64,000 nt of DNA from Aplectana chamaeleonis. Its lineage: Eukaryota > Nematoda > Chromadorea > Rhabditida > Cosmocercidae. This document shows positions 37,331 through 47,999 of the stretch, piece by piece. Below the pieces are notes generated by a model that saw nothing but the letters and a program-made list of their open reading frames with translations, was not told the origin of the DNA and did not search any database. The stretch's first letter is position 1; every line of letters starts with the position of its first letter. A program made the translations under genes and the position numbers. The stretch covers positions 62,001 through 126,000 of the forward strand of contig JAPDOI010001367.1 in NCBI GenBank assembly GCA_029168955.1, in the 5' to 3' direction.

Positions 37331-38574
37331 TTTCATAACTTTTTCCAAGGCTTTCCCTTCTACAATATCGTCAATCTCTAGAGGTCAAGTTGTTTTTTGT
37401 TGAAAACATAGTGGTAGATATGAAGAAACAACCGCTCCGCTGCTAAGACTGCAAGATAATAGTGGCAACGCGGCTTCCTACAGATAAGATACAAGGCATA
37501 TACTTTTTAAAATTGAAAGTCAAAAAAATGAATGAATGAGCTTAAAAATGACCCAATTGTACAGGGTCTAGGCACTATCCTAGACGGGGGGGGGGACCCA
37601 CCATTCAAGACAGAAATGAAATGAACCGCCGATTGGTAAGGCTACCAGTCGAAGTATTTCCATAGAGCTCTCATAAAAACAATGATTATTAGTGCAGTGC
37701 GGTGTCAGGCATCTTTTAACAGAGTTTTTCATCATTTCGATGAGTAAATCTTGGGTGGCCCCACCACGTCTAGCATAGACCCAGGGTCAGCCCCTCTAGC
37801 CAAACTTCACCGGTTGATGCTGATGTGGCTCGTTTGCGCCGGCCCATATGTCTGGTTCGAAGGCATGGCTTGCATACGGTGCCCTGGACATTAAATTGAG
37901 GTCATGCGCGCGTCCCTTGATGTCCTGCACACTCCTAATTCCTGCATACTCCTACGGGGCACCGACACTTCAGCACACCCTGCGACCGTCGCAGTGCGAC
38001 GCCTTCTTATCGATGGTGCGCATGGAACGAACACGCGCCGCGCTCAAAAACATCCCTCCCGCACAGCGTCCTCTTCCGAGCCGGACATTTAAAGTGCACC
38101 ACCCTAGAGAACAAGGTGTTTATATGGAGTCTAAGAAAACAATGACTGATAACAAAAAAAACCCGTCATTATTACAAACTAATCTTGAGAGGCCGGTTTC
38201 CGAGTTTGAACCGCCCGTTAGGGGCCCAGAAGGCATTATGGTGAGTTCTGTCAATTTTTTCCGGCATTCCCGTGGCCGATTTCCTCTAGTCACAAATTTT
38301 CAAGCGATTTGGTCAACGCCTTCTAAAAAAAATGGAATTCCACGGACGGAGGCGGAGGCGGTGGTGGAGAACGTTTTTGCGTTTTGAGAGGTCGCAATTT
38401 TAAAAAGCGGGGACCAGTTGGGATGAAAATTTGCACACATATGTAAATTCTTACAGCGCATCGAATGGTGTACAGCTCATACCTCTGGTGACGGTATGAA
38501 TAGGTGATCTCATTGTAGGGCATCCGCGCGGGAAGAGATCAAAGCAAATCCTTGTAATTGCGATTGTGGTGCGC
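37331..38574. other. Mostly unassigned; one long uncalled ORF
   Basis: A 179-codon plus-strand frame (37848-38387) has no recognisable domain, ends within GGAGGCGGAGGCGGTGGTGG sequence and overlaps a second open frame. I regard it as unsupported. Confidence 0.35.
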
Positions 38575-38599
38575 GAAGCGCGCACCACATTTACACGAT
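38575..38599. repeat. Perfect-stem hairpin TGTGGTGCGC-loop-GCGCACCACA
   Basis: An inverted repeat with 10-bp arms and a 5-base loop. It resembles the hairpin at 63316-63338, suggesting both mark the end of one element family. It lies just left of the TTAA element at 38613. Confidence 0.7.
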
Positions 38600-38612
38600 C
38601 AACCTGCGTTAA

Positions 38613-39229
38613 AGGCATCGTACGCGCTGAAAACCATGTCTCGTTTTTGCGCGTTTTTGAGTTGTTACACCCCTATAGTAACTAAAGTTAGCGAAAAGCC
38701 CCCTCGAAAACGTTAACTTTTAAAGAAAGAACCATTTTAAAAACTTTCTGCAAATCGTTTGAAATTCGCGCCGGCATTGACTCGGGACAGTTAAGCGGAT
38801 GGCGCAAGGAGCAGTTCTACATTTTGTCCATTGGCGCAGCGTTGGAAACAATTCGCCGACGACTACAATGCACTGACTGCACTGACTTGCACTGACTAAC
38901 AAAAATACTCACCTGGGTCCTGCACATCGTCCTCGCTCGTTGTGTGACGAGAAATTTCCAGTCGATAATGCCACTTTCGTCCGACGGTGCGTCAGCGTAC
39001 AAAGGTATGCTCTGTACTTAGCGACGCGACGTTCTGCTCAAATATTGCGAAAGTGCCAAATGACTGACGGAAGGGCCGGCCCCTTTTGACTGAATTCCTT
39101 ACTTTCCACTTCCACTATGCTCACAATGGTACGTTTTTGAGCAGCCAAGCTCGTTGTACGTTCTCACAGGGGCCCGAGGAAGGAATTGAGCATAAAAATG
39201 GGAAGTGGATTTCAGCGCGTACGATGCCT
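38613..39229. mobile_element. 617-bp TTAA MITE
   Basis: Termini AGGCATCGTACGCGCTGAAA (left) and TTTCAGCGCGTACGATGCCT (right), perfectly inverted over 20 bp, flanked by TTAA at 38609-38612 and 39230-39233. It shares only the outermost AGGCA with the other TTAA families here. No transposase. Confidence 0.95.
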
Positions 39230-39233
39230 TTAA

Positions 39234-39650
39234 GAGGCATCGTAGAAGATACCATCCGAGAATTTTCGGATAATATCGAAGCAGCAATTTTTACTCACCT
39301 ATTTGGCTGATTTTAATCCTACAATTAACAACTAACGAGAATATTTTCTAATGCGTCAGAATAAAAACATCAGCAGATCTTGCGTCACAAATTTAAGTGA
39401 AGCTCTGTCTGTGAGTAATTTGGAATCACAGCGCAAATTTAAATTTCAGACCGGACAATCGGATAAATTGAAATCGCCGAGCACTGAACAGTGTTTTGGC
39501 AGCAAAATTGGTATCCTCCGTATTGTACAATGATTCTTGATTGATACAAATTTTTCTAGGTAAATGAATCTAAATTCGAAGAGAGGAAGCGTTTTTGTTG
39601 TTATCCGAAAATCATCGGACGGAAAGTATAGTAACACATCAACAAACACG
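39234..39650. other. Unassigned stretch
   Basis: AT-rich sequence with no domain, tandem repeat or splice-supported exon recognised. Confidence 0.35.
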
Positions 39651-39654
39651 AGCG

Positions 39655-39835
39655 CTATGGCAGCGAGGGGGGGGGGCTTGGTCATTGCACCTGGCCACGC
39701 CCATTTCTCTGCGCCGCTGCGCTGTTCGAACATTAACCCGAGACGATTCGAAATAAGGGGAGACGTTGCGGCACAGTAAAATGGGCGTGGCCAAGTACGA
39801 TGCCCAAGCGCTCCTCCCCCCCCCCCCCTGCGCTA
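39655..39835. mobile_element. ~180-bp foldback with G/C homopolymer arms
   Basis: Inverted arms: GCGAGGGGGGGGGGCTTGG then CCTGGCCACGCCCA on the left, TGGGCGTGGCCAAGTACGAT then AAGCGCTCCTCC and a C-run on the right. The homopolymer lengths may be assembly-sensitive. Confidence 0.7.
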
Positions 39836-39904
39836 GCCTCCAAACACTTGAAAAAACAAATGAACAAACAACGAGAGAGGATGATTAATGAACAACTGAA
39901 AAAA

Positions 39905-40165
39905 TGATTGAATGACACGACGCCGTTCCATGGAAAATCGATTCGGCCCTGTGAAAACCTGTGAGTGCGATGTAGGGCGTCTAACGCGCCGAGGCCCATC
40001 CCGTACGCGACAAATACACGTCGAAGACACTACAGTCGCTCTACATGTCCGTCCAGCCCCGCTCGGCGCGCTTGTGGGATCAATGTCGCGCCGGCGGAAA
40101 AACGAGCAGAATAGGCTACGACCTCGAAGGCGAGACGCGCTTGAATGTCTGAGTAGTTTCTCAAA
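39905..40165. repeat. Dispersed element fragment related to 33.39-33.58 kb
   Basis: It contains, inverted, the CGAGACGCGCTTGAATGTCT and GTGGGATCAATGTCG blocks seen next to the 5' LTR of the BEL element. Spacing differs between the copies. Function unknown. Confidence 0.6.
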
Positions 40166-40965
40166 AAAAAACACTTTTTTTGAGAACTTCTGTAGGTCGT
40201 AGTAGCCAAAGTACCTTATTTCCCTCGTAACCTACAATGACCAACTTGAGTCTCGGAAAAAAACGTCATATTCGTGTTCAGCGCCCCAAATAAGCCCCTA
40301 TACAACGTTTGGGCGGAAAAAAAGTTTTTCACTTTCGAGGCCCCACGCAGGAACAACTGAAAAAACCCAAAAAAAAGGTTGGTAACCCAACCCCACTTTT
40401 GGAAGTGCAAAGGTCGAAAAAATTTTTGCTCTAAATTCGCTCAGGGGGGTTATTTGGGGTGCTGATCACGAATATGGAATCCGTTTTCGGTTTTTCAGAA
40501 GATTTTTGTTGGTTTTGGCAGGTACAATGCCATTTTTCTATAGAATTCTATATAAAAAGCTTACAACTTCGTTCGTAGAAACGATTCGCAGCTGCATTGT
40601 ACAAAGTCAAATTCTACGTCAAAAATTAATGCTAGAAACGCATATTTCATCTGGAATGACCTCGGCATGTGATGATCCTTCCCTTGTAAGAGTAGTTTCG
40701 AAGACCGCTACACCGATAGCGGACTGATGCTGGGCAAGGCTAATAGCGGCTTATATTGAACGAGTATGTAGACTCACAGCATATACGATGCACAGTTTGC
40801 CTCTCCCGGACGTCGATGAAACGATCCAAGTTGGGAGATCGGCAAACAAAATGGTGTGAAATCATCTCCGTGGGCTTCACCGACCGTTGCATTCAACCGT
40901 TGGGCAGGAGCCTCAATTTTTTGTAAGTACATAAAGTTGAAGATGTGTATAATTGTGTGTTAGGT
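40166..40965. other. Unassigned stretch
   Basis: No recognised gene. GAATATGGAATCCGTTTTCG at about 40,470 resembles foldback-arm sequence at 34.0 kb, so decayed relatives may lie here. Confidence 0.35.
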
Positions 40966-41088
40966 GTCGAGAATCTGGCAAGAAGTTGCCGGGATCTGGG
41001 CGAAAAGTTGTCCAGAATTTTCTAGTCTGCGGAAGTTGTCCTGAATTCGTACGCCTGCACGACTTCTTGTGCGATTCTCGACAACCAG
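40966..41088. repeat. ~120-bp inverted repeat
   Basis: GTCGAGAATCTGGCAAGAAGT near the start is mirrored by ACTTCTTGTGCGATTCTCGAC at the end. It is probably a small foldback element, with no target duplication identified. Confidence 0.65.
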
Positions 41089-41580
41089 TTTTACCTGAGA
41101 TAGCTGAGTCAAATATCTCAACAGCTTCTTTGCTGTTTTTTTTTAATTGCAGAACGATGACTCAAAAGAACAGAACAACGAATATTCTAGAAGCAACAGA
41201 GGGTGTAAGAGGCAAAAAATACACCAAACGGACTCGTTCATCCAGTGTTTATCACAAAATGCGATGAAGAAAGAAAGAACAAAAGAAACAAAATTCCCTT
41301 ATCTTCAACGGAGCAGGTTCAAAACAACCCATGCTAACCAAAAACTAGCAAGTAATTATTTCAAAAACTTCGTAACTAGAGCTGAACTCAAATCTTGGGA
41401 AAGGGACTAGGAGGCGAAAATAATATATAGTTACAGCTGCAGTCAGCTGTTTTCCCCTATGAAACTCGTCCAGTAACCCCAACGCGACGGTCGCTCAACA
41501 CGCTCGCCGAGCGCGTGGGTGGACAGTCGCATTCAGGCGCACCTTAATAATTTTATTCAAAGTAATAACTTCTACTTCAG

Positions 41581-41777
41581 GTCCGCTGATACTTTTGAAC
41601 AATAAGAAACTCAAGCGACTTCCGCATTTCAAAGCTTTCGCTGGCAACGGGATGGTTATTTTCGAAGGATTACATATTTGGAATAATCCCCAGTTGGAAA
41701 CTGAAGAAATAGTGCGATTATGTATCACGGAAAGATGTGGCGAGACGAATCTTGCGAAGATTCAGCCTTCCCACTGT
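41581..41777 (+). CDS. Putative internal exon, receptor-L-domain-like
   Basis: Preceded by the acceptor TTCTACTTCAG and ending at a donor-like GTACGT, this stretch reads LLNNKKLKRLPHF ... IFEGLHIWNNPQLETEEIVR, then two Cys. Repeated xxNNxxL motifs are typical of receptor L-domains (the ligand-binding fold of insulin/EGF receptors, expanded as irld genes in nematodes, from memory). The incoming intron phase would be 1, as at 61,057. No following exon is visible, because TTAA elements fill the next 1.4 kb. It could be a broken gene; the domain call is by eye and weak. Confidence 0.35.
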
Positions 41778-41810
41778 ACGTTGGTTTTTCAGTAGCCTGC
41801 ACAAATTTAA

Positions 41811-42022
41811 AGGCAGCATAGAACTTACGTAATACATTTAGTCTGCTATATGGATGAGGCTGCGCACGTCCAGTTGCCTGGTCCATTCGTCAGACTAAAT
41901 CGAATACGGAAACCATACATGCTCACAAACCTGGTCGAGATTACGACATAAATAGGCATTCATAGCTCCTACCATGTCGCTAACGATGCTTGAAGCTCAA
42001 AAACTATCCGGGATGACATTAT
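41811..42022. mobile_element. Old, truncated TTAA foldback (AGGCAGCATA family)
   Basis: It starts AGGCAGCATAGAACTTACG after TTAA (41807-41810) and is a diverged match to the left arm of the neighbouring full copy (GGTCGAGATTACGACATAAA versus AGTCGAGATAACAGCATAG). It stops where the younger copy begins, so the younger one inserted into or beside it. Confidence 0.75.
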
Positions 42023-42026
42023 TTAA

Positions 42027-42682
42027 AGGCAGCATACACGCTCGCAAGCATAGTCGAGATAACAGCATAGATAGGTCCGCACGGCCCGTACTATGTCGTC
42101 AACGACGTTTGAAGCGCTGAAAACTGTCCAGGATGACAGTATTTGACAATGTTTGAGCAATCTTGCCTTCCACGCCCGTATTTTCACACCCCTTTGAGTA
42201 ACAGAATGAGAATCGATTCTTGTGAAAACGTGTGATAATTGAGAGTGATAGCACTATCAAATGGGAGTGCACGAGAGAAATAGCTTGGTTTGCTTGAGTA
42301 TAACATGTTTGTGCACTGATAAAATTCTCCATTTCAAGAGGTCAGCCAAAGTAGAGCGGCATTCTCGAAAGTGGACGAGAGTCATTAGGTATGCAGACAT
42401 GTTATACTCAAGTGAACCAAGCTATTTCTCTCGTGCACTCCCATTTGATAGTGCTATCACTCTCAATTATCACACGTTTTCACAAGAATCGATTCTCATT
42501 CTGTTACTCAAAGGGGTGTGAAAATACGGGCGTGGAAGGCAAGATTGCTCAAACATTGTCAAATACTGTCTGTCATCCTGGACAGTTTTCAGCGCTTCAA
42601 ACGTCGTTGACGACATAGTACGGGCCGCGCGGACCGATCTATGCTGTTATCTCGACTATGCTTACGAACGTGTATGCTGCCT
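42027..42682. mobile_element. 656-bp TTAA foldback (AGGCAGCATA family)
   Basis: Arms of about 280 bp are near-perfect reverse complements (AGGCAGCATACACG at the ends, then TAACAGCATAGAT, CCAGGATGACAGTATTTGAC, AGCAATCTTGCCTTCCACGC). Flanking TTAA at 42023-42026 and 42683-42686; the right one is shared with the next element. A second copy is at 62679. Confidence 0.95.
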
Positions 42683-42686
42683 TTAA

Positions 42687-43160
42687 AGGCACAGTCCAAC
42701 CTCACAATCGAATTTTCGTTTCCCTGCTATTCTTGGAGAAAATTTTACGCTGATCACAAAAACGTCTACAGAATCGCTCAGAGCTCACTACGAACGGAGC
42801 TATGGCTCCTCAAAGATTCTGAATTTTATCATCGAGAAGTTCGTGGACGAGTTGTCTCGAGCCTGTTTTTTCTCGTTATTCGCAGCTATCGTTTTGAAGC
42901 AGGTCACAAAATAAAGCCAGACTGAAAACAAATAGAAGAACATAGATTTGGAACAAAATCGATCTCGCTTCTCTTCAGTATTGAGACCGGAAGCCTGTCG
43001 GTGGGCGGTTCCGATTTTTTCTTCCATGGGGGCGGGGTCGACTTTTTCCTTGCCTTTTCTCGCTTATTTCCGCGTATTGAGATTTCGCGCTTGGCAGGGT
43101 TGCTATACACGACAGCGGGAGTATAATATCAAAAATTACCCCTGAGCTTGGACTGTGCCT
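42687..43160. mobile_element. 474-bp TTAA MITE (AGGCACAGTCCAA family)
   Basis: Termini AGGCACAGTCCAACCTC and TTGGACTGTGCCT, with TTAA at 42683-42686 (shared) and 43161-43164. Same family as 44253-44733, about 480 bp each. Confidence 0.93.
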
Positions 43161-43164
43161 TTAA

Positions 43165-44248
43165 GCAATCCCGTCTTGTGAAGCTTCTTTCATAGCAGGT
43201 CGGTTCGACTAGTTGCGGCACTGCCAACAGGTACAGAAACGCATCGCGGCAAAAGATTTTGCACTGACAAGGGAATCAAACAAAGCGTAGGTCGGATCTG
43301 TGGAAACTAACTGCATTGCTAGTATCTCTTGGGCACCTGTAGTGAAACAGCGCAGTCTCCCGTCTTGAGCCGCTGGTTCCGAAAAGTTATAAGCTCGAAA
43401 CAGTCGTTTTCTGTGCTTTTGTACCCTCGAAAACGCTCAGTAAACATTTGAAGATCTAGAAACGGACCTCATTATGGTGTTCAGCGCCCAAAAAGAAACC
43501 CTGATCTAAGTTAGGGTGAATACACATTTTCCGAATTATGTGCACACTGATAGCATTTTAAACTAGCACGGATTTTCGGTCAAGCGGGTACTTATAACAA
43601 TTAGGGGTTCTGAAGAGGTTTCAGAAAATTGTTCCAGATTGGCTTACAAATCTCTCCAGGGGGTTTCGGAAGCGCTGACCACAAATCTGAAGCTATTATA
43701 ATTGTCGATTTTCCAATGTTTTCGGCTTAATTCGCCCAAAGCGTCCCGGCAGTAAAATTTTTTGAGGGCAAAACTCCACTTCCCAGATTTCTGGATTTCT
43801 TCGGAATATATATCTCAAAACAAATCTCTAGGGGTAATTTGATGTGCTTTACACCAATCTGAGGTCCGTTTGCCAAATATATCAGATTACGGTAGATTGC
43901 GGTGGGTGCACGGGGTCGAACGCTAACGTCGGGCAGTGGACGAGATTCTCACGCCGTAGAATAACGTGTTCGGCGGCGTCGGACGCGGGCACCACAACGC
44001 GTTTTACGACAGCGCGAAAAATATGCTCCGACACTGGCAGCGGACTACTACAGGAGAAAACGACAATGGCGGTCTCCAACAGGAGCTGTTTTGACCTGTA
44101 GGAAAACGAACTAAAGCGAAGCGGTCTCCTACAGGACACGCTGCCGCATCGCTTCCATTGAATCTCCTACAGGACAAAACAACTCCGGTAGTTCACCTGG
44201 AACGCGCACGTTGAACAATTGATCGAACCCGCGCGGCGTACGATAAGC
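43165..44248. other. Unassigned stretch with TCCTACAGGA motifs
   Basis: No domain recognised. CTCCTACAGGA-like decamers occur at about 44,045, 44,127 and 44,162, and again in both orientations at 45,598-45,665. GGACCTCATTATGG and GAGGTCCGTTTGCC at 43,460 and 43,860 resemble foldback-arm sequence. Confidence 0.35.
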
Positions 44249-44252
44249 TTAA

Positions 44253-44733
44253 AGGCACAGTCCAACCTCGAAATCGTTTTTCTGTTTCTCCCCCCCCCTA
44301 TATTGAAAACGGCCCCACGCTGATTCCAACGATGTCTCTGAAATCGTATAAGACCCTCTAGGAACGAACCTACGGATCCTCAAAAATTGAGCTACGGAAG
44401 CATGGTGGACGAGTTGTCCGTGGCTTGTAACTTCCGTCATTTGTAACCAATGTAGGCGAGCCGGCCTGAATGGCTATAGAGGCTGAGAATGAAGGGAAGA
44501 ACGGGGCTATTGATAGGAAATCATCGCTCATCTCGCCACTGTTGAGCTGGAAAGATCGTAAAAGGGGCGTGCCGAAGTGGCTTCCGGATGTGAGAGCCCC
44601 AGGGTGGCTTCCTCCTATATCTCGCTTATTCGGACGAATTGAGAGCTCGCGCTTGGCAGGCGCTATATGGGATGGGTCTTCTTCACAACTATGTGGAAAT
44701 CTCAGATTTCGCCCCTGAGCTTGGACCGTGCCT
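44253..44733. mobile_element. 481-bp TTAA MITE (AGGCACAGTCCAA family)
   Basis: Left AGGCACAGTCCAACCTCG, right CTTGGACCGTGCCT; TTAA at 44249-44252 and 44734-44737. It is diverged from the copy at 42687 but colinear. Its right TTAA is also the left TTAA of the next element. Confidence 0.93.
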
Positions 44734-44737
44734 TTAA

Positions 44738-45311
44738 AGGCAGCGTACGCGCAAAAAACCGTGTTTATTTTTTTCACAATTTTGCGCAGGTGGGCTTACC
44801 AGGTTGTCATATATCATGAAGAGACCACCCAAAACACTCAAGTTTCAGAGAAAAACTCGTTTGAAAATCTCGCAGCATTCAGCCTCCTTTTTCTCACGTC
44901 TGTCCGGTGTGTCTTGTGTATTACACAAATATCGGAAATTTGAATGCCTGAATTGGTTTAGCCCCCTTAACTTTCTGGGTTCCGCAATTCCTTTCGCTTT
45001 TCTGCTGTCAATGATCATCTAAAAATAGGAGGCTTTCGATACCCACTTCTGGACTCGAAGATTCTTCGGAATAAAGAATTTAGAAAATTGGAGTTCCGCG
45101 GCCGGCCGAAGACTGTCGTGGGGTTTCTGTTCCTCGTATTAGATGATCGACCGGGAAAACGCCTTTTCAGACCACGGAGCGATTTTCACGAGCCTGTAGC
45201 ATTATGAATACGCAACACTGAGATCTCAAACTTCGCCAACTATCTCCACTTGGTTCATACATTGGATTGAGAAGAAAAACACAAATTAGGTTTTCTGCGC
45301 GGACGCTGCCT
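44738..45311. mobile_element. 574-bp TTAA MITE (AGGCAGCGTACGCGC family)
   Basis: Termini AGGCAGCGTACGCGCAAAA and, inverted, AGGCAGCGTCCGCGCAGAAA; TTAA at 44734-44737 (shared) and 45312-45315. A third sequence family with the same outer AGGCA. Confidence 0.93.
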
Positions 45312-45315
45312 TTAA

Positions 45316-46055
45316 GCAACGGGTGGAGAGCCAATTCGCCCATTCAGGTTAACACAGGCACCCCCTTCATTGATTGATTGGGGTGCATAGGAGCCGGAGT
45401 TTCTCATTTCTTGGGAAATGGGGAAGAATGCTATTGGGGCTTCATTCCCGATAGCAATTTTTGCCGTTGACAAAAATGTCAACGGGGAAGTGTGAAAATC
45501 ATGCTTCGATTTTAAGGAATTGAAAAACTAGGCGGGTTTGGCTTGATTCCAGAAGCGTTATTTGAAATTCCCTCCGAGCAACCGTACAAGTTTCGGTCTC
45601 CTACAGGAGAAAACCAGGACTTCTATTGCAGGGGAGACTAGCGGACTCCTGTAGGAGTCCGCTGTCAGTGTCGGATGCATTATTCGTCGCAGAGTTTCGG
45701 GTGTGTTGACGCGGAGAGGAAACGCTTTTTCAGTCGATCCCATTCACGTTGAGTTCCGGTGCATATGGGCAGTCTAACGGAATGTGATTATAATTTTTTC
45801 GGAGATTTTATGTCAGGGATAAATAATATGGGGTTCTAATCGCGTTCTTCTCTCAATGATACATTTTCTTTAGCGACAGCTTGCAGTGTGATTGAACACA
45901 TGTTGTTTCACAAGTTGAAGCTTCAGTAAACATAATATACAACAACAGATTTAGCGTCCGATTGTGAATACCAGGATTTCAGACAGCATCACGAAATTAT
46001 AAAACGCCGTCAAAATCACTTGCAAAAAGTCCAGTGGTAGCTTCTTTACATTGGA
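45316..46055. other. Unassigned stretch with short hairpins
   Basis: CCGTTGACA-AAAA-TGTCAACGG (45464-45485) and GCGGACTCCTGTAGGAGTCC (about 45,643) are perfect or near-perfect palindromes. No gene recognised. Confidence 0.4.
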
Positions 46056-46059
46056 TCCG

Positions 46060-46345
46060 ACTCACTCGCTTTCGGATATTCATCGGAATGAGCCGAAATT
46101 TTCATGATTCAAAATCTGATTCACCAAAAAAACATCGAAATCCGAGTGATCCATAATCCGAATCACCGAAAAATGTTAAAATCCGAGTGATCTCAAATCC
46201 TATTCATCGAAAAAATGCCAAAATACGTTTGATTCAAAATCTGAATCACCGAAATGTGCCATGAGTCGGATGATCATTCGGATATCGAATATCCGAAATA
46301 TACCATGATTCGGATCGGATAATGAGTCGGATATTGGTAGATTCG
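46060..46345. repeat. ~42-bp minisatellite, AATCCGAATCACCGAAAAA family
   Basis: AATCCGAGTGATC and GAATCACCGAAAAA repeat with steps of 41-42 bp (TCCGAGTGAT at 46141 and 46182). Related arrays lie at 57,410 and 61,725. Confidence 0.85.
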
Positions 46346-47385
46346 GGATGTGCGTTTACTCAAAAAAGTGTATCCGATGTCACGACTCGTTATTTCCTTC
46401 TACTGTAGCCATGCAGTTACGTAATTACACTGCAGACATCCAATTGGCGCGCAATGCGAAACTTCCGGCGCTTTTCTGCGCATCGTCAGCGCAGATTTCA
46501 CGCATAATCAGCATTGATCCTCTTTATTTGATTTGCTTCTCTGGCAAACGGGGCAGCAGGAAGGAAGTGACAGTGCAGGTCCACGTTTCGGGCCCCACCC
46601 TTGATAGCCGAAAAGGGGCGCTTCAGGGGCGGAGCCTCCACCTAAGCCCCGTCCGTGCTAGGCAGTACACTTCAGGGAAAACCGGCCATTTCAGTCCGAG
46701 GTGGAAAGGCCGGTGGCTAGCATTGCACGGGCGGTGACCGGTCTTGCAAGGGCCGCTCCTACATCCTGACAATACGCCCTTACTGCAGCAAATTTTCATA
46801 TTCACCCTTCATCCTGCCCTAATAAGCCCTTTCGAACAGTTTCTTCAACATCCGTACTGCTCCAGAATTCTTTAACGGGGTCACCCAAAACTAGGTTATA
46901 CTAGAGCGGCCTTTTGGATTTGCCGTGAATCGAAAATTGCTCCATTGCAATTTGGCTCTTGAGTGAGCCCGCTAAAGAATTCTGGGTATCACATAAAAGA
47001 AACTAAATGTCTTAACAAATGCAAATTTATTGCTCGATATTACGCAGACACAATAGAGGTTAAACGACCACTCAAAAAGCCTTTGGAGGCAACTTTATGA
47101 TGATCGTGATGTAAGATGCAAACACAGGACATCATGATGATCGTGATGTTGCGATGCACATGCAGGATTGCAGCGATGTCTTCGTCCGAAATCGAGCGCA
47201 ATTCGATGTGCAGAGTCTAAAAAAACAATTCCTCATAGCTAAAAGCACTTATCATCTTCATGTGGGAGTCTGTCTTGCATGTAACAACCGGCCTCCAAAT
47301 TTGTAGCCGCACAAGTAAAGAGAGTTTGTGCAGCACGTGGCCTATCCTCCACGCTTTCAACATCCAACACGTCTCCAGCCGGCAT
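46346..47385. other. Unassigned stretch
   Basis: Includes a GC-rich segment at 46,545-46,760 and a repeated ATGATGATCGTGATGT near 47,095 and 47,138. No gene or element boundary recognised. Confidence 0.35.
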
Positions 47386-47390
47386 CAGTC

Positions 47391-47571
47391 ACCAGGGGTG
47401 CGTTCCAAGAACATTCCCATGGCAAAACGCGTCCATGGAAACGTAGCCACGGCCACGTGGGAGCGATTTTCACCCATAATTCGCATCCATGGAAAGTTCA
47501 TTTGTTCATGAGGAGGTTGTTTGTCCTCCCATGCCGTCGTGGGAACGTTCTTGTAACGCACCCCAGGAAAC
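47391..47571. mobile_element. ~180-bp MITE with CCAGGGGTGCGTT termini
   Basis: Left CCAGGGGTGCGTTCCAAGAA, right TTCTTGTAACGCACCCCAGG, inverted with few mismatches. CAGGGGTGC-type ends resemble hAT termini, but I find no 8-bp target duplication. Confidence 0.7.
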
Positions 47572-47579
47572 CGTTCTGG

Positions 47580-47997
47580 AAATAGTCGATGATAAGCTCG
47601 CAATCACGGCAGTTATCACGCATGAGAAACGGGAATGCGGTGCAACACAATAAAACTCCACAAGCTACGAAAACTGAGTTTTGGATTGAACAATATTTTT
47701 GAACAATACGTGTGATCCACAACATTTTCAAAATTCCGAGTAAATTGGCAAAAGGACATCCAGAAAAGGATTTAATTAATTCAGGTCGAGAATTTTGACA
47801 AATGTGTGACAGGAAAATTCGTTCTAGTAAAACAGTCTAACTCCAGAAGGAAAAAAAAACTTTAAAAATCGTCATCCCAACGCTTATGAAAGTTTAGATA
47901 AATGGGAAATAATTTCAAAACACGCCTAATCGGTTCAAGTAGTAGATCTACGAATTGAACATGATTTGCTTGATTTGCTTCTATTTCTCACCAGCTG
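47580..47997. other. No gene seen
   Basis: AT-rich sequence without recognised coding, repeat or RNA structure. Confidence 0.35.
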
Positions 47998-47999
47998 CG

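Noticed and set aside
37848..38387. 179-codon plus-strand ORF
   Set aside because: No domain, low-complexity end, overlapping alternative frame, no splice or poly-A support. Left uncalled.
47391..47571. hAT element assignment from the CAGGGGTGC-like ends
   Set aside because: No 8-bp target duplication could be found, so only a generic MITE is called.
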